From an uncultured Oscillospiraceae bacterium (lineage in GTDB: Bacteria > Bacillota > Clostridia > Oscillospirales > Oscillospiraceae), in NCBI GenBank assembly GCA_944387075.1, contig CALXDO010000004.1:20719-84718 (forward strand): a DNA stretch of 64,000 bases, given 5' to 3'. A program made the position numbers and the translations under genes. Position 1 is the stretch's first letter, and each line of letters begins with the position of its first letter. Positions 36,401 to 44,267 of this stretch are shown here, piece by piece. Under the pieces are notes generated by a model, which had not been told where the DNA came from, did not search any database, and worked only from the letters and a program-made list of their open reading frames with translations.

Positions 36401-37363
36401 GGAAATCTTCATCTGACGGTCGGTGGTCTGCTCCAGCATCAGATCCAGAGTGGCCAGACCGTAGTAGGCAGCGTCGCTATCCTTGCCCAGGATCACGATG
36501 TCACCGGAAGAAAACACCTTCACCACATGCATGTCGTATTTGTTGGCGCCGTCGGCAAATACATCCTTGGGTACGTCTGCATGGGTATCTGCAGCATCCC
36601 CAGAGCCATGGACACCCACAAACAGGTTGGTGTTGGTCTGAGAAGGCTCATCGGCATAGACAGCGGTGAGGCCGTTGTCCGAGAGTACCTCGTCAATGCG
36701 GGCCTTGGTCACAGCATCAATGCCCTCCCCTTTGATGACGGTGATGGTATCGGTGAGCGAGATGGTTCCCGTCTCATCGGTCACTTTCTGGGGAATGGGG
36801 TAGATGGTGTAGTTGCTGTCAGGCCCCGCAGGGGTGTCATCCTTGGAATTATAGACAGCAAGCTCAAAAATAGAGACAGACTTCCAATCTGCCTTGTCGT
36901 AGCGGCTGACATACACCCGCAGATAGCGGCCCACGCCGGGAGCGGTCAGGCTGACGCTCTCGTCCTTTGTGACGGGATCGGAGTTGCGCTCGAACACGGT
37001 GGTCCACTTCTGGGCGTCGTCGGAGACCTCCAGCTTGTACTCCACCACGTTTTGCTGCTCCCAAGTGATGTCCACCGTATCAAAGGTGGTGGAAGCTCCG
37101 AAATCCACTTGTAGCCATTTGGGAGAGGTGCCGGCAGAGTCGGCGTTGCTGGCCCAGCGGGTGGATGTGTTGCCGTCTACGGCCAGATTAGCGGTAAATG
37201 ACGTGCCATCCTCCACGTCGCTGGCGGTGGCGGTCTTGTTCAATGCCAAGTTGGTGTTTGCAGCTCGTGTTGAGGTGGCTTGCAGGCCCAGCGCAGGAAT
37301 GCTGGAGGCCAAAAGGGATACCGCCAAAACCGCACTGGTGACACATTTGAGTATTGGTTTCAA
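33434..37363 (-). CDS. Wall-anchored GH84 hexosaminidase (NagH/NagJ-like)
   Basis: This 1309-residue secreted enzyme belongs to the GH84 family (beta-N-acetylglucosaminidase, clostridial 'hyaluronidase' type). Its order is signal peptide (1-33); F5/8-type module (about 37-175); GH84 N-terminal domain (185-320); catalytic barrel starting at RGCVEGYYGYPWS (about 330), with the paired catalytic acids D461-D462 in FVDDIS; a helical bundle (650-830); an Ig-like domain; a second F5/8-type module (about 920-1080); FIVAR helices; a Pro/Ser/Gln/Glu linker; and VPGTGD with membrane segment and KKKHNG tail. No ATG fits; TTG 37363 is preceded by GAAGGAGG and starts the signal peptide. Confidence 0.93.
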   Translation of the reverse strand: MKPILKCVTSAVLAVSLLASSIPALGLQATSTRAANTNLALNKTATASDVEDGTSFTANLAVDGNTSTRWASNADSAGTSPKWLQVDFGASTTFDTVDITWEQQNVVEYKLEVSDDAQKWTTVFERNSDPVTKDESVSLTAPGVGRYLRVYVSRYDKADWKSVSIFELAVYNSKDDTPAGPDSNYTIYPIPQKVTDETGTISLTDTITVIKGEGIDAVTKARIDEVLSDNGLTAVYADEPSQTNTNLFVGVHGSGDAADTHADVPKDVFADGANKYDMHVVKVFSSGDIVILGKDSDAAYYGLATLDLMLEQTTDRQMKISTIEDYAFQKYRGCVEGYYGYPWSVEGTLSWFDFAKRYKMNIFLYGPKTDPYHLGQWDEDYPETVTEEEAAIGIRTRSEMQQFAEKAAACNVDFVWVAHPAMKKPIDFTNETTVNGGVDRLMAKFADMYDLGVRQFGIFVDDISNEEAARTCDMQIYMLNTTQQRLYDTYNTADAAAEDMVKPLFFTPAWYTTGSSGASTYMPKFQKVHQDIEICFTGNDVFSSISNSSATTFKNWIGRDPVLWWNYPVNDNLDNVYYTNPINHYYTLDSNPTSLKGVLSNPMNYSESSKVAFFGIADYTWNPNAFDAMENWEHCFDGIFPDDPDLAQALKVAYGSLNTSYEPTELTRLYAQYGSGSQTAAADLMDKMYEIVASIEKLETLANSDDPVERLLVKEAQPAFNKLYDMAAAIGGAMAVVSSDDPLVQTHGYYLAKAAYERLSIYRNPRYEIIALEGSGADIYYSTWQAEPSNGKMKAFVETAMSAIADFDVTALDTSAAQIQKVEILPNESVEVRQGTTCQFTAQVTATGKNLGDVIWSVEGNSGEGTTMNFNGILTMDTNELSPTVTVKAVSAYNPTVSAQVEVKVADRVYVDPTIPTNQAYGANVLAGSGNPGVGGGPENLFDESEDGSKWCPGDNTRYDQWVAFDLGADKTISSWQLVNAGVEHELDISSHYSLQVLKDPNATPEQLQDKAYLGNDANWTIVAEYTNNTENITNYNFTEPVTARYFRLYINDGCQPNVPYPATRIYECRLFGVDTATVARTHSLTIADGIANGTITTDASNYEEGAKVNVYVTPAEGYRLKDGSLKYNDTVMQGTSFLMPAEDVVITAAFELDTETPPTPVDKTQLQAAVNQAAGYQQGDYTAESWAVFAQAYAQAQAVLAQEDATLEQVQTALAALNAAMDGLVSIQPQPSEEPKPSEEPQPSDQPQTSDQPQASGNPQTSDQPQASQQPEEVPGTGDPYVIQLWVFVALLSAGSLLWIHQKKKHNG

Positions 37364-37479
37364 AATAGTTCCTCCTTCACAGTGAAAACTCCTCTTTGGT
37401 GTGATGGTTCGACTCCCGCCTCCTGTTCGGATGAATTTGGTAAAGGGGACAACTGGCTGGATAAAACAAAGCAATACAT

Positions 37480-37533
37480 GTAGTTGTGTTAAAAAACAAT
37501 AACCCCGCCGAATGGCAGGCAGAGGAGCGGGGA
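37480..37533 (-). promoter_or_regulatory. Attenuator-like hairpin in the GH84 leader
   Basis: On the minus strand CCCCGC (37532-37527) pairs with GCGGGG (37508-37503), followed by TTATTGTTTTTT. It lies about 20 nt downstream of the predicted start and 140 nt before the gene, so it could stop transcription early unless relieved. Confidence 0.45.
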
Positions 37534-37929
37534 TCCTATGGTTGGTTGAGGATTATACTCAAGTATGCCTGGCCGTTTCGTGCGGGGGTGGTACTTTGTG
37601 CGAGGATGTCATGTCAGTCTGGCGCATCGGTGTGATGCAGTGCCCTTTCCCAGACCATTGTAGACGCTGGAGTAAACAAAGTCAACAATAATTTTTTGAT
37701 ATATGGATATGGAACTGTGCAAAATATGTCGGATGGGTTTCGGAGAAAAAGATGACGAAATGGATAGATACCGGACTGCCATACGATGTGGGATGGCGTG
37801 ATGGAGGGACAGATGCTGGGGACGCGTGCGGCACAGGGACGGGGAGATCCGTGTGCGTCAAGCATAAAAAAACACGGTTGGTAGAGAGGAAATTCAGCGT
37901 TTTTTAGAGGGAAAATCCAGGGAAAATTG
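37534..37929. other. Long divergent intergenic region between GH84 and codB
   Basis: This AT-richer region of about 400 bp separates minus-strand GH84 and plus-strand codB. It contains a minus-strand TATAAT (37552-37557) without a convincing -35, probably the activator-dependent GH84 promoter, and a GTCTGG...CCAGAC dyad (37618-37655). A 32-codon ORF near 37703 has no ribosome binding site and is not called. Confidence 0.4.
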
Positions 37930-37959
37930 TGGACAGGATACGGGAAAACATGGTATATT
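37930..37959 (+). promoter_or_regulatory. Promoter of codBA
   Basis: TGGACA (37930-37935), an 18-bp spacer ending in TGG, and TATATT (37954-37959) form an extended -10 promoter. The leader to codB is about 50 nt. Confidence 0.6.
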
Positions 37960-38014
37960 ATCTAATCGGGTGAATATACACAGAATACCAAGAGAAAAGG
38001 GAGTTTTATTTCGT

Positions 38015-39253
38015 ATGAGCAAAAATGAACACCAAAAGAGTCCCCAATTGGATGCAGACTATTCGCTGGAGGCAGTCCCCGCATCCGCCCGCAAGGGCTT
38101 TTGGAACATGTTCTTCGTCATGCTGGGCTTTACGTTCTTTTCCGCCAGCATGAGTGTGGGAGCTAAGTTGGGCAACGGCCTGGATCTGTCCGGCTTTGCT
38201 TGGGCGTGTTTGATTGGCGGTCTGATTTTGTCTGCCTACTGCGGGATTCTGGCCTACATCGGTTCGGAAACCGGATTGACCATGGACCTGTTATGTCGGA
38301 GAACCTTTGGGGAAAAGGGTTCCTACCTGTCCTCGGCCATTTTGGGCTTTACCCAGATTGGCTGGTTCGGTGTGGGCGTGGCCATGTTCTCCATTCCCGC
38401 CGCACAGCTGCTGGGGGTCAACGAGTGGGCTCTGACTATTGTGGCTGGCCTGCTGATGACTGCCACCGCCGCCACTGGCATGAGAGCCCTGGAGATTGTC
38501 AGCTATATTTCCGTGCCCCTCATTGTGGTTCTCGGCATGTACTCCATGGTGACGGCAACGGGAGAGGGGGGCGGACTTGCCGCCATCTTTGCCCAGTCTG
38601 CCGGTGGCATTTCTCTGGTGACCGGCATTGGCTATGTCATTGGCTCCTTTATTTCCGGAGGTACGGCTACCCCCAACTTCATCCGTTTCGCCAAGAACAG
38701 TAAAATTGCCGTTTGGACCACCGTTATTGCATTTTTCCTGGGCAACACCCTGATGTTCTGCTTTGGAGCTGTGGGCGGAGCCTTTACCGGGAAAGATGAC
38801 ATCTTCTACGTGATGATCGCCCAGGGATTGGCCATTCCTGCGCTGATTGTGTTGGGGGCCAACATCTGGACCACCAACAACAACGCATTGTATACCGGCG
38901 GTCTGGCCATCTCCAACGTGTCTGGAGTGCGGATGAAGTTTACCACTTGGATGGCCGGTATCGTGGGCACCGCCCTGGCCATCTGGCTGTACTGGAACTT
39001 TACGGGCTGGTTGAACATCCTCAACTGTGCCTTGCCTCCCATTGGAGCCATTGTCATTCTGGATTTCTTCAAAAACCGCGGCAAGTTCCGCTCTGCCCAA
39101 AAGAGTGTGGCGGTGAACTGGTTCAACATAGCCGGTATCGTGGTGGGTGCAGTCGTGGCTAACGTGTTCCCCTGGGGCATTGCTGCGCTGAATGCCATGA
39201 TTGTAGCTGCCATCTGCTTCTTCCTGGGGGAGCTGGTGGGGAAAAAACACTGA
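38015..39253 (+). CDS. codB: Cytosine permease (NCS1 family)
   Basis: This inner-membrane importer (412 aa, about 12 helices) has the NCS1 N-terminal pattern VPASARKGFWNMFFVMLGFTFF, then ETGLTMDLLCRRTFGEKGSY. The central GTATPNFIRFAKN and GANIWTTNNNALYTGGLA segments match CodB-type cytosine/proton symporters. The adjacent cytosine deaminase confirms the substrate class. ATG 38015 was chosen; GTG 37970 would start before the AAGGGAG region. The two genes are 23 bp apart and form one unit. Confidence 0.93.
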   Translation: MSKNEHQKSPQLDADYSLEAVPASARKGFWNMFFVMLGFTFFSASMSVGAKLGNGLDLSGFAWACLIGGLILSAYCGILAYIGSETGLTMDLLCRRTFGEKGSYLSSAILGFTQIGWFGVGVAMFSIPAAQLLGVNEWALTIVAGLLMTATAATGMRALEIVSYISVPLIVVLGMYSMVTATGEGGGLAAIFAQSAGGISLVTGIGYVIGSFISGGTATPNFIRFAKNSKIAVWTTVIAFFLGNTLMFCFGAVGGAFTGKDDIFYVMIAQGLAIPALIVLGANIWTTNNNALYTGGLAISNVSGVRMKFTTWMAGIVGTALAIWLYWNFTGWLNILNCALPPIGAIVILDFFKNRGKFRSAQKSVAVNWFNIAGIVVGAVVANVFPWGIAALNAMIVAAICFFLGELVGKKH

Positions 39254-39276
39254 AATAAGAGAGGACGGGATCAACC

Positions 39277-40515
39277 ATGCTGTTTCAGAAGCTGCACCTG
39301 GGCAATGCCCAGGAGACGGTGGACATCCGAGTGACGGATGGCAAGTTTGAACACATCGCTGCCCACTTGGACCCCCTGCCTGGGGAAGAAGTGGTGGCGG
39401 ACTGCGCTGGGAAAATGGCGCTACCTCCTTTTGTGGAGTCTCATGTGCACCTGGACACCTGCCTCACCGCCGGTCGTCCCCGCTGGAACCTCAGCGGCAC
39501 CCTTTTCGAGGGGATTCAGTGCTGGGAAGAGTACAAGCCGTCCCTGACCCATGAGGATGTGAAGGCCCGAGTCAACCAGGCCATTCGCATGCAGGCGGGA
39601 AATGGCATCCAGTATGTGCGCACCCATGTAGACATCAACGACCCAAAACTCACCGCCCTGAAGGCCATTTTGGAGCTGCGGGAAGAGGTGCGGGACTACA
39701 TGGACATCCAGATCGTGGCCTTTCCCCAGTACGGCATCCTCAGCTACCCCAACGGGGCCAAGCTGCTGGAGCAGGCCCTGGAGATGGGGGCAGACGCTGC
39801 GGGAGCCATTCCCCACTTTGAGTTTACCCGGGAGTATTCCGTGGAGTCTCTGAACATCTGCATGGACTTGGCTGCCAAGTACAACAAGTTGGTGGATGTC
39901 CACTGCGATGAAATTGACGACGAGGCCTCCCGTGGCCTGGAGACCCTGGCCACCCGGGCCTATGAGATGGGAATGGGGGAGATGGTTACCGCCTCCCACA
40001 CCACTGCCATGCACAGCTACAACAACGCCTATGTGATTCGCCTGATGCGGCTGTTGAAGCTGTCCGGGATCAATTTTGTGGCCAACCCCTGTGTCAACGT
40101 CCACCTGGGTGGACGCACCGACACCTATCCCAAGCGCCGCAGCATGACCCGGGTCAAGGAGTTGACCGAGGAGGGGGTCAACGTCTCCTTCGGCTCCGAT
40201 GACATCTTCGACCCCTGGAATCCCCTGGGCAACTCCAAAATGCGGGATCAGGTGTTCATGGGCTTGTATACCGGCCATATGCTGGGCTATGAGGAGATTG
40301 TCAACTCCTACCGCTTCGTCACCACCAACGCCGCCCGCACCCTCCACCTGGGGGATGCCTACGGCATCCGGGAGGGCAACGACGCCAACTTCATCATTTT
40401 GGACGCTGAGAATTGGTATAACGCCCTGAACTTCGACGTCCATGTGCTGCGCAACTACCGCAAGGGAAAGCTGATTGCCAGAACAGCTCCGCTGGATCAG
40501 AAGGTATTTTTCTAA
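39277..40515 (+). CDS. codA: Cytosine deaminase
   Basis: This amidohydrolase (412 aa) converts cytosine to uracil and ammonia. Metal and catalytic motifs of the CodA type are complete: HVHLD after strand 1, HCDEID (His and the catalytic Glu), SHTTAMHSY, and FGSDDIFDPW with the conserved Asp. The length is close to E. coli CodA. It is translated from ATG 39277 behind GAGGACGG. With codB it supplies uracil and nitrogen; uridine phosphorylase further along the window could take uracil or uridine onward. A bidirectional terminator follows. Confidence 0.95.
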   Translation: MLFQKLHLGNAQETVDIRVTDGKFEHIAAHLDPLPGEEVVADCAGKMALPPFVESHVHLDTCLTAGRPRWNLSGTLFEGIQCWEEYKPSLTHEDVKARVNQAIRMQAGNGIQYVRTHVDINDPKLTALKAILELREEVRDYMDIQIVAFPQYGILSYPNGAKLLEQALEMGADAAGAIPHFEFTREYSVESLNICMDLAAKYNKLVDVHCDEIDDEASRGLETLATRAYEMGMGEMVTASHTTAMHSYNNAYVIRLMRLLKLSGINFVANPCVNVHLGGRTDTYPKRRSMTRVKELTEEGVNVSFGSDDIFDPWNPLGNSKMRDQVFMGLYTGHMLGYEEIVNSYRFVTTNAARTLHLGDAYGIREGNDANFIILDAENWYNALNFDVHVLRNYRKGKLIARTAPLDQKVFF

Positions 40516-40531
40516 TTCGTTGCAGAACAAG

Positions 40532-40569
40532 AAATTCCCACGGAAATCGGACGATTTCCGTGGGAATTT
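40532..40569. terminator. Bidirectional terminator, codA / M56 gene
   Basis: A 17-bp perfect stem AAATTCCCACGGAAATC / GATTTCCGTGGGAATTT (40532-40548 with 40553-40569) has loop GGAC and A/T ends on both sides. Confidence 0.9.
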
Positions 40570-40576
40570 TGTCATA

Positions 40577-42379
40577 TCAAGGCAGAGCCATCCAATCCTC
40601 CAGGGGGAGGTGCTGGGTGGAGGCATCCGGGTCATAGATCAGAGTATCGTCCTCCTTGCGGAACACATAGGCAAAGCGTCCCTCGTTGGTGTAGAGAGTC
40701 ACGGTGTCCTGGGTCTGCTCATAGGGCCCTGTGGCGGCGTAACTCATGAGGATGGAGGGGGACCAGCAGAACGTGCCGTCGCTGCCCAGGTGCAGGTAGG
40801 GGGAATCCAGGCCGGTGGGGGAATCGTTGGCCGCCAGGGTTCCGGGGGTGTCCGTCCCCACATAAGTGGCCAGTGTAGTGCGGCTCTCATCGCCGTAGAA
40901 CAGGTGGATGATCTCAGCCCCACTGCCCTGATACCCGCCGCTGCCGTCTTTGTGCATGGGCTGGATCGCCAGGTGCAGATACCACCCGTCGATGCTGCCT
41001 GCACCCTGGTTGGTGTAGGTGATGGACCGCTCCGAACCATCTGGAATTCCCTCCTCGGTTTGGACAACCATATACCCATCGGCCTCAGGGGATAGGCGAC
41101 GAATTTCCTCCTGGGGCAGATACTTCAACGCCTCCAAATAAATCTGTAGATTGTATATGCTGGTTTGCCAGGGCCACACTTGGGGGGAGGTAACAAAATA
41201 CTGACCTTCATCCACGAAGAGCCGCAGCTGTGCGCTGTGGGTCTGTTGCTGCTGCACATAGAAAAACCGGATGGCACCGTCACCTTGAAATTGAAAGTCA
41301 GAGGTCAGCAGAAGCTCAAACTGATCTGCGTTGACGCACAGGACAGAGCCGTCATTGAGACCCGCTATGTCTGCAATCTGATCCACCATCTGTTGTGGGG
41401 CTAAATCGGAGATCGATGTACCCTGCATGGGAAACTTGCGGCTGGTGAGGGGATTGCTCAAAAAGCACACCCCCACCAGGGCGCAAACCAGCACCGAGGC
41501 GGTGATCACCAGAAGAGTGGGCCGTCGGTAGCGCAGCACGGCCTTTACCCGCTGTTTCACGCCAACCTCCCCAAAGGCCAGGGGACAGGCGGCCAGGGTC
41601 ACATGGTGGACGCTGCAGGTGAGCAGGGCCTGGGAGTAATCCGCCCGCTCCTCACAGCTGAGGGATTTTACCACCTTTTCGTCACAGGCCAGCTCAATAT
41701 CCCGGCACAGCAGTACATAGGCCACCCACATCAGCGGGTTGAACCAGTGTACGCACAGCAGAACGTAGCCCAGCAGCTTCCACCAGTGGTCTCGGCGCTG
41801 GATGTGCGCCTGTTCGTGGGCAATGACGGCGGACCGGGTGGCATCATCCAGTCCATAGGGCAGATAAATCCGAGGTCGGAACACTCCCATGACAAAGGGA
41901 GAACTGACCCGTTGGCACTGGAAAATGTGTGGTTGTATCTGTACGCCCTCCTGTACCATCTGGTACAGACGCAGATAGCGAATGGCGGCATATCCCAGCA
42001 GGGCGGCCGCTCCCATCACCCAGAGCACCGCCAATACCGGAATCCAAATTTCCAGGAGGTTGGGGGCGGCCTCCGGGCCGGTGGCAGTGGCTTGGGACAA
42101 GACCGGGTTGATGGTCTGGTTTAGGGTGGGAAAGCCGGTGTGAATGGTGGGGGTGGGGTCCGTCAAAATGGTGGGGGAGATGGTCTGGGCACTGGGGATG
42201 AGGCTCCAGGCGCTCTTCAAAGAAAAGAGACACACCAGACGTACACCAACCAGCCCCCATAACAGCACCCGCACCCACTTGGGACTACGGGACAGCACCA
42301 TGCGCAGGACAAGCACGGACAGAATCAGCCAGCTGGCGGAGATGTTCAGGTTTACCACATGCAGAAATGATTCGGACAC
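40577..42379 (-). CDS. M56 (BlaR1/MecR1-like) membrane metallopeptidase
   Basis: The 600-residue protein has about four membrane helices and a zinc peptidase loop with HEQAH (H188, E189, H192) in IAHEQAHIQRRDHWW and a downstream ELACDE, the M56 signature. In BlaR1/MecR1 this loop cleaves the BlaI repressor. The extracytoplasmic C-terminus (about 315-600) does not look like a beta-lactam-binding domain; it has a novel-looking strand-rich region ending in TLIYDPDASTQHLP. No blaI gene is adjacent. The start is GTG 42379 after AAAGGAGG. The signal and partner are unknown. Confidence 0.85.
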   Translation of the reverse strand: MSESFLHVVNLNISASWLILSVLVLRMVLSRSPKWVRVLLWGLVGVRLVCLFSLKSAWSLIPSAQTISPTILTDPTPTIHTGFPTLNQTINPVLSQATATGPEAAPNLLEIWIPVLAVLWVMGAAALLGYAAIRYLRLYQMVQEGVQIQPHIFQCQRVSSPFVMGVFRPRIYLPYGLDDATRSAVIAHEQAHIQRRDHWWKLLGYVLLCVHWFNPLMWVAYVLLCRDIELACDEKVVKSLSCEERADYSQALLTCSVHHVTLAACPLAFGEVGVKQRVKAVLRYRRPTLLVITASVLVCALVGVCFLSNPLTSRKFPMQGTSISDLAPQQMVDQIADIAGLNDGSVLCVNADQFELLLTSDFQFQGDGAIRFFYVQQQQTHSAQLRLFVDEGQYFVTSPQVWPWQTSIYNLQIYLEALKYLPQEEIRRLSPEADGYMVVQTEEGIPDGSERSITYTNQGAGSIDGWYLHLAIQPMHKDGSGGYQGSGAEIIHLFYGDESRTTLATYVGTDTPGTLAANDSPTGLDSPYLHLGSDGTFCWSPSILMSYAATGPYEQTQDTVTLYTNEGRFAYVFRKEDDTLIYDPDASTQHLPLEDWMALP

Positions 42380-42456
42380 GATAGGGCCTCCTTTCAGAGC
42401 TGGACGAACTTCTGCGCCGCAGATGGCTCCGATCTACTGGATTAGACTACTATGTA

Positions 42457-42485
42457 AATCTAACAGATTAGACTAAACTTGTCAA
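42457..42485 (-). promoter_or_regulatory. Promoter with embedded operator, M56 gene
   Basis: On the minus strand TTGACA (42480-42485), a 17-bp spacer and TAGATT (42457-42462). The palindrome TCTAATCTGTTAGA (42459-42472) overlaps the spacer and -10, and AGTCTAATC occurs twice nearby (again near 42441). This is a likely repressor site, by analogy of a BlaI/CopY-type protein. Confidence 0.65.
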
Positions 42486-42531
42486 GGGGGGAGAGGAAAT
42501 ATCAGGGAGGAAAGGTGGGTATAACAGATAA

Positions 42532-42573
42532 AAACTCCCCTCGGCACCCGGTGTGGGATACCAAGGGGAGTTT
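42532..42573 (-). terminator. Terminator of the mgl operon
   Basis: AAACTCCCCT pairs with AGGGGAGTTT (42532-42541 with 42564-42573). On the minus strand it is followed by TTTTTATC. Confidence 0.75.
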
Positions 42574-42596
42574 AACATTGAAACGTTCAAAGAGAA

Positions 42597-44252
42597 TTAC
42601 TTCTTCTGCACGTACTTCAAGCAGTCCAGAGTAACGGCCACCAGGATGATGATGCCGGAGAACACGAACTGCAGGTTGGTGTCGATACCCAGAGTGGTCA
42701 GGCAATAGGTCAGGGCGGTGAAGATGCACACACCCACCACGACGCCGGAGATCTTACCGATACCACCGGTGAAGGACACACCGCCCACCACGCAGGCGGC
42801 GATGGCGTCCATCTCCCAGCCTTGGCCGTAAGCAGCGGAACCGGAGCCCACCATGCGGATACATTCCAGCCAAGAGCCAAAGCCGTAGAGGATACCAGCC
42901 AGGATGAAGGCACCCACGGTGACAGCAAAGACGGAGATACCGGACACGGAAGCGGCCTCGGGGTTGCCGCCCACGGCGTACAGGTTTTTACCAAAGGTGG
43001 TCTTGTTCCAGATGAACCACACGATGACCACGGCGGCCAGAGCCCACAGAATGATGGTGGGGAACTTGCCGATCTTGGGGATAATCATGTCAGGGATGGT
43101 GATGTCGATGGCACCGAAGGACACACCCTTGGTACCATAGGTAACCAGACCGAAGATGACCAGCATGTTGGCCATGGTGGAGATGAAGGGGTGCATCTTG
43201 AACTTGGCGGTAAAGAAGCCTGCGATGGTGGTGAAAATGGTGCACAGCACGATGCAGACCACCAGAGCCAGGATGATACGGCCCACCACAGGAACGCCGG
43301 TAAAGTCGAAGATGTGACCAAACACAGAACCGGTGTTAATGCCGTTGTGCATGATAATGGTGGCAGCAGTCATACCCATACCCACCATACGGCCAACGGA
43401 CAGGTCGGTACCGGCCAGCATAATCAGGCCGGCCACGCCCAGAGCCAGGAACATACGGGGAGAGGCCTGCTGGAGGATATTCAGCACGTTGTTCACCGTC
43501 AGCAGCTGTACGCCCTTGACGGCGGGAGTAATGAAGCACATCGCAATGAAAATCACAGCGATGGCCAGATACAGACCGTTCTTCAACAGGAAGTTCCGGG
43601 AGTTGAAGGTGTAGCGATAGTTCTCCACCTTTTGAGCCATGCTCTCTGCGAAGGTGAACTTGGACATGCGCAGCATGTCGATGAGGTGGTACTTGTGGTC
43701 AAAGGCAGCATGCCGACGATCCTTGACCTCCTGCAGATCCTTGGTCAGCTGCATCTTGGCATCAAACAGACGGTTTTTGTGGACATATTTCTCGTCCTTG
43801 ATCTCATGAGAATCGGTGAGCTTAGCCAGCGTCTTCTCATGATCCTGCTGGAGTTGTGCCACGGTGGCGCGGTACTTCTCCTGTGCGAAGGACTTCTCTG
43901 CCGCGCAACTGGCCACAACATGCTGATAATAGTCTGTGTTAAAGTGGGACTTCAGATAGGTTTCCGCGTCGGCAATGAGTTTGTCGATCTCGCCCTTGTT
44001 TTTGGCTTCCACGGCCTTGGCCTTGGCCAGATCCTTCTTCCACTGGGAAGCGATGGAGTCTTTCTCATTCTGGGTGTAAATGCGATCCCGCTTCAGGTTG
44101 TCCAGATTATTCTGGATATCCACGACCTTGTTGGTGCCATCTGCACGCAGGGCGTCGATTTTTGCCTGAATGCTGCCGACGTACTCGTCGATGGACTGGC
44201 GGAGTTTGGCCTCCTGCTCAGCCGTAAGAACATTTGTATTCACTGGTGCCAT
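42597..44252 (-). CDS. mglC: Galactose-type ABC permease MglC with long coiled-coil N-terminus
   Basis: This permease of the ribose/galactose importer family is 551 residues, against about 335 for E. coli MglC. The extra N-terminus (1-200) is highly charged and helical, with coiled-coil-like heptads (for example KIDALRADGTNKVVDIQNNL), and precedes the first membrane helix (about 206). The membrane part carries standard MglC motifs: NILQQASPRMFLALGVAG, GTDLSVGRMVGMG, GKNLYAVGGNPEAASVSGI. ATG 44252 follows GGGAG. It is the last gene of mglBAC. The function of the extension is unknown. Confidence 0.9.
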   Translation of the reverse strand: MAPVNTNVLTAEQEAKLRQSIDEYVGSIQAKIDALRADGTNKVVDIQNNLDNLKRDRIYTQNEKDSIASQWKKDLAKAKAVEAKNKGEIDKLIADAETYLKSHFNTDYYQHVVASCAAEKSFAQEKYRATVAQLQQDHEKTLAKLTDSHEIKDEKYVHKNRLFDAKMQLTKDLQEVKDRRHAAFDHKYHLIDMLRMSKFTFAESMAQKVENYRYTFNSRNFLLKNGLYLAIAVIFIAMCFITPAVKGVQLLTVNNVLNILQQASPRMFLALGVAGLIMLAGTDLSVGRMVGMGMTAATIIMHNGINTGSVFGHIFDFTGVPVVGRIILALVVCIVLCTIFTTIAGFFTAKFKMHPFISTMANMLVIFGLVTYGTKGVSFGAIDITIPDMIIPKIGKFPTIILWALAAVVIVWFIWNKTTFGKNLYAVGGNPEAASVSGISVFAVTVGAFILAGILYGFGSWLECIRMVGSGSAAYGQGWEMDAIAACVVGGVSFTGGIGKISGVVVGVCIFTALTYCLTTLGIDTNLQFVFSGIIILVAVTLDCLKYVQKK

Positions 44253-44267
44253 AAGCAACTTCTCCCG

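Noticed and set aside
37407-37425. GGTTCGACTCCCGCC, resembling the T-arm of a tRNA
   Set aside because: No matching acceptor, anticodon or D arm around it and the T-stem does not pair; not a tRNA gene. An old tRNA 3' fragment or chance match cannot be told apart.
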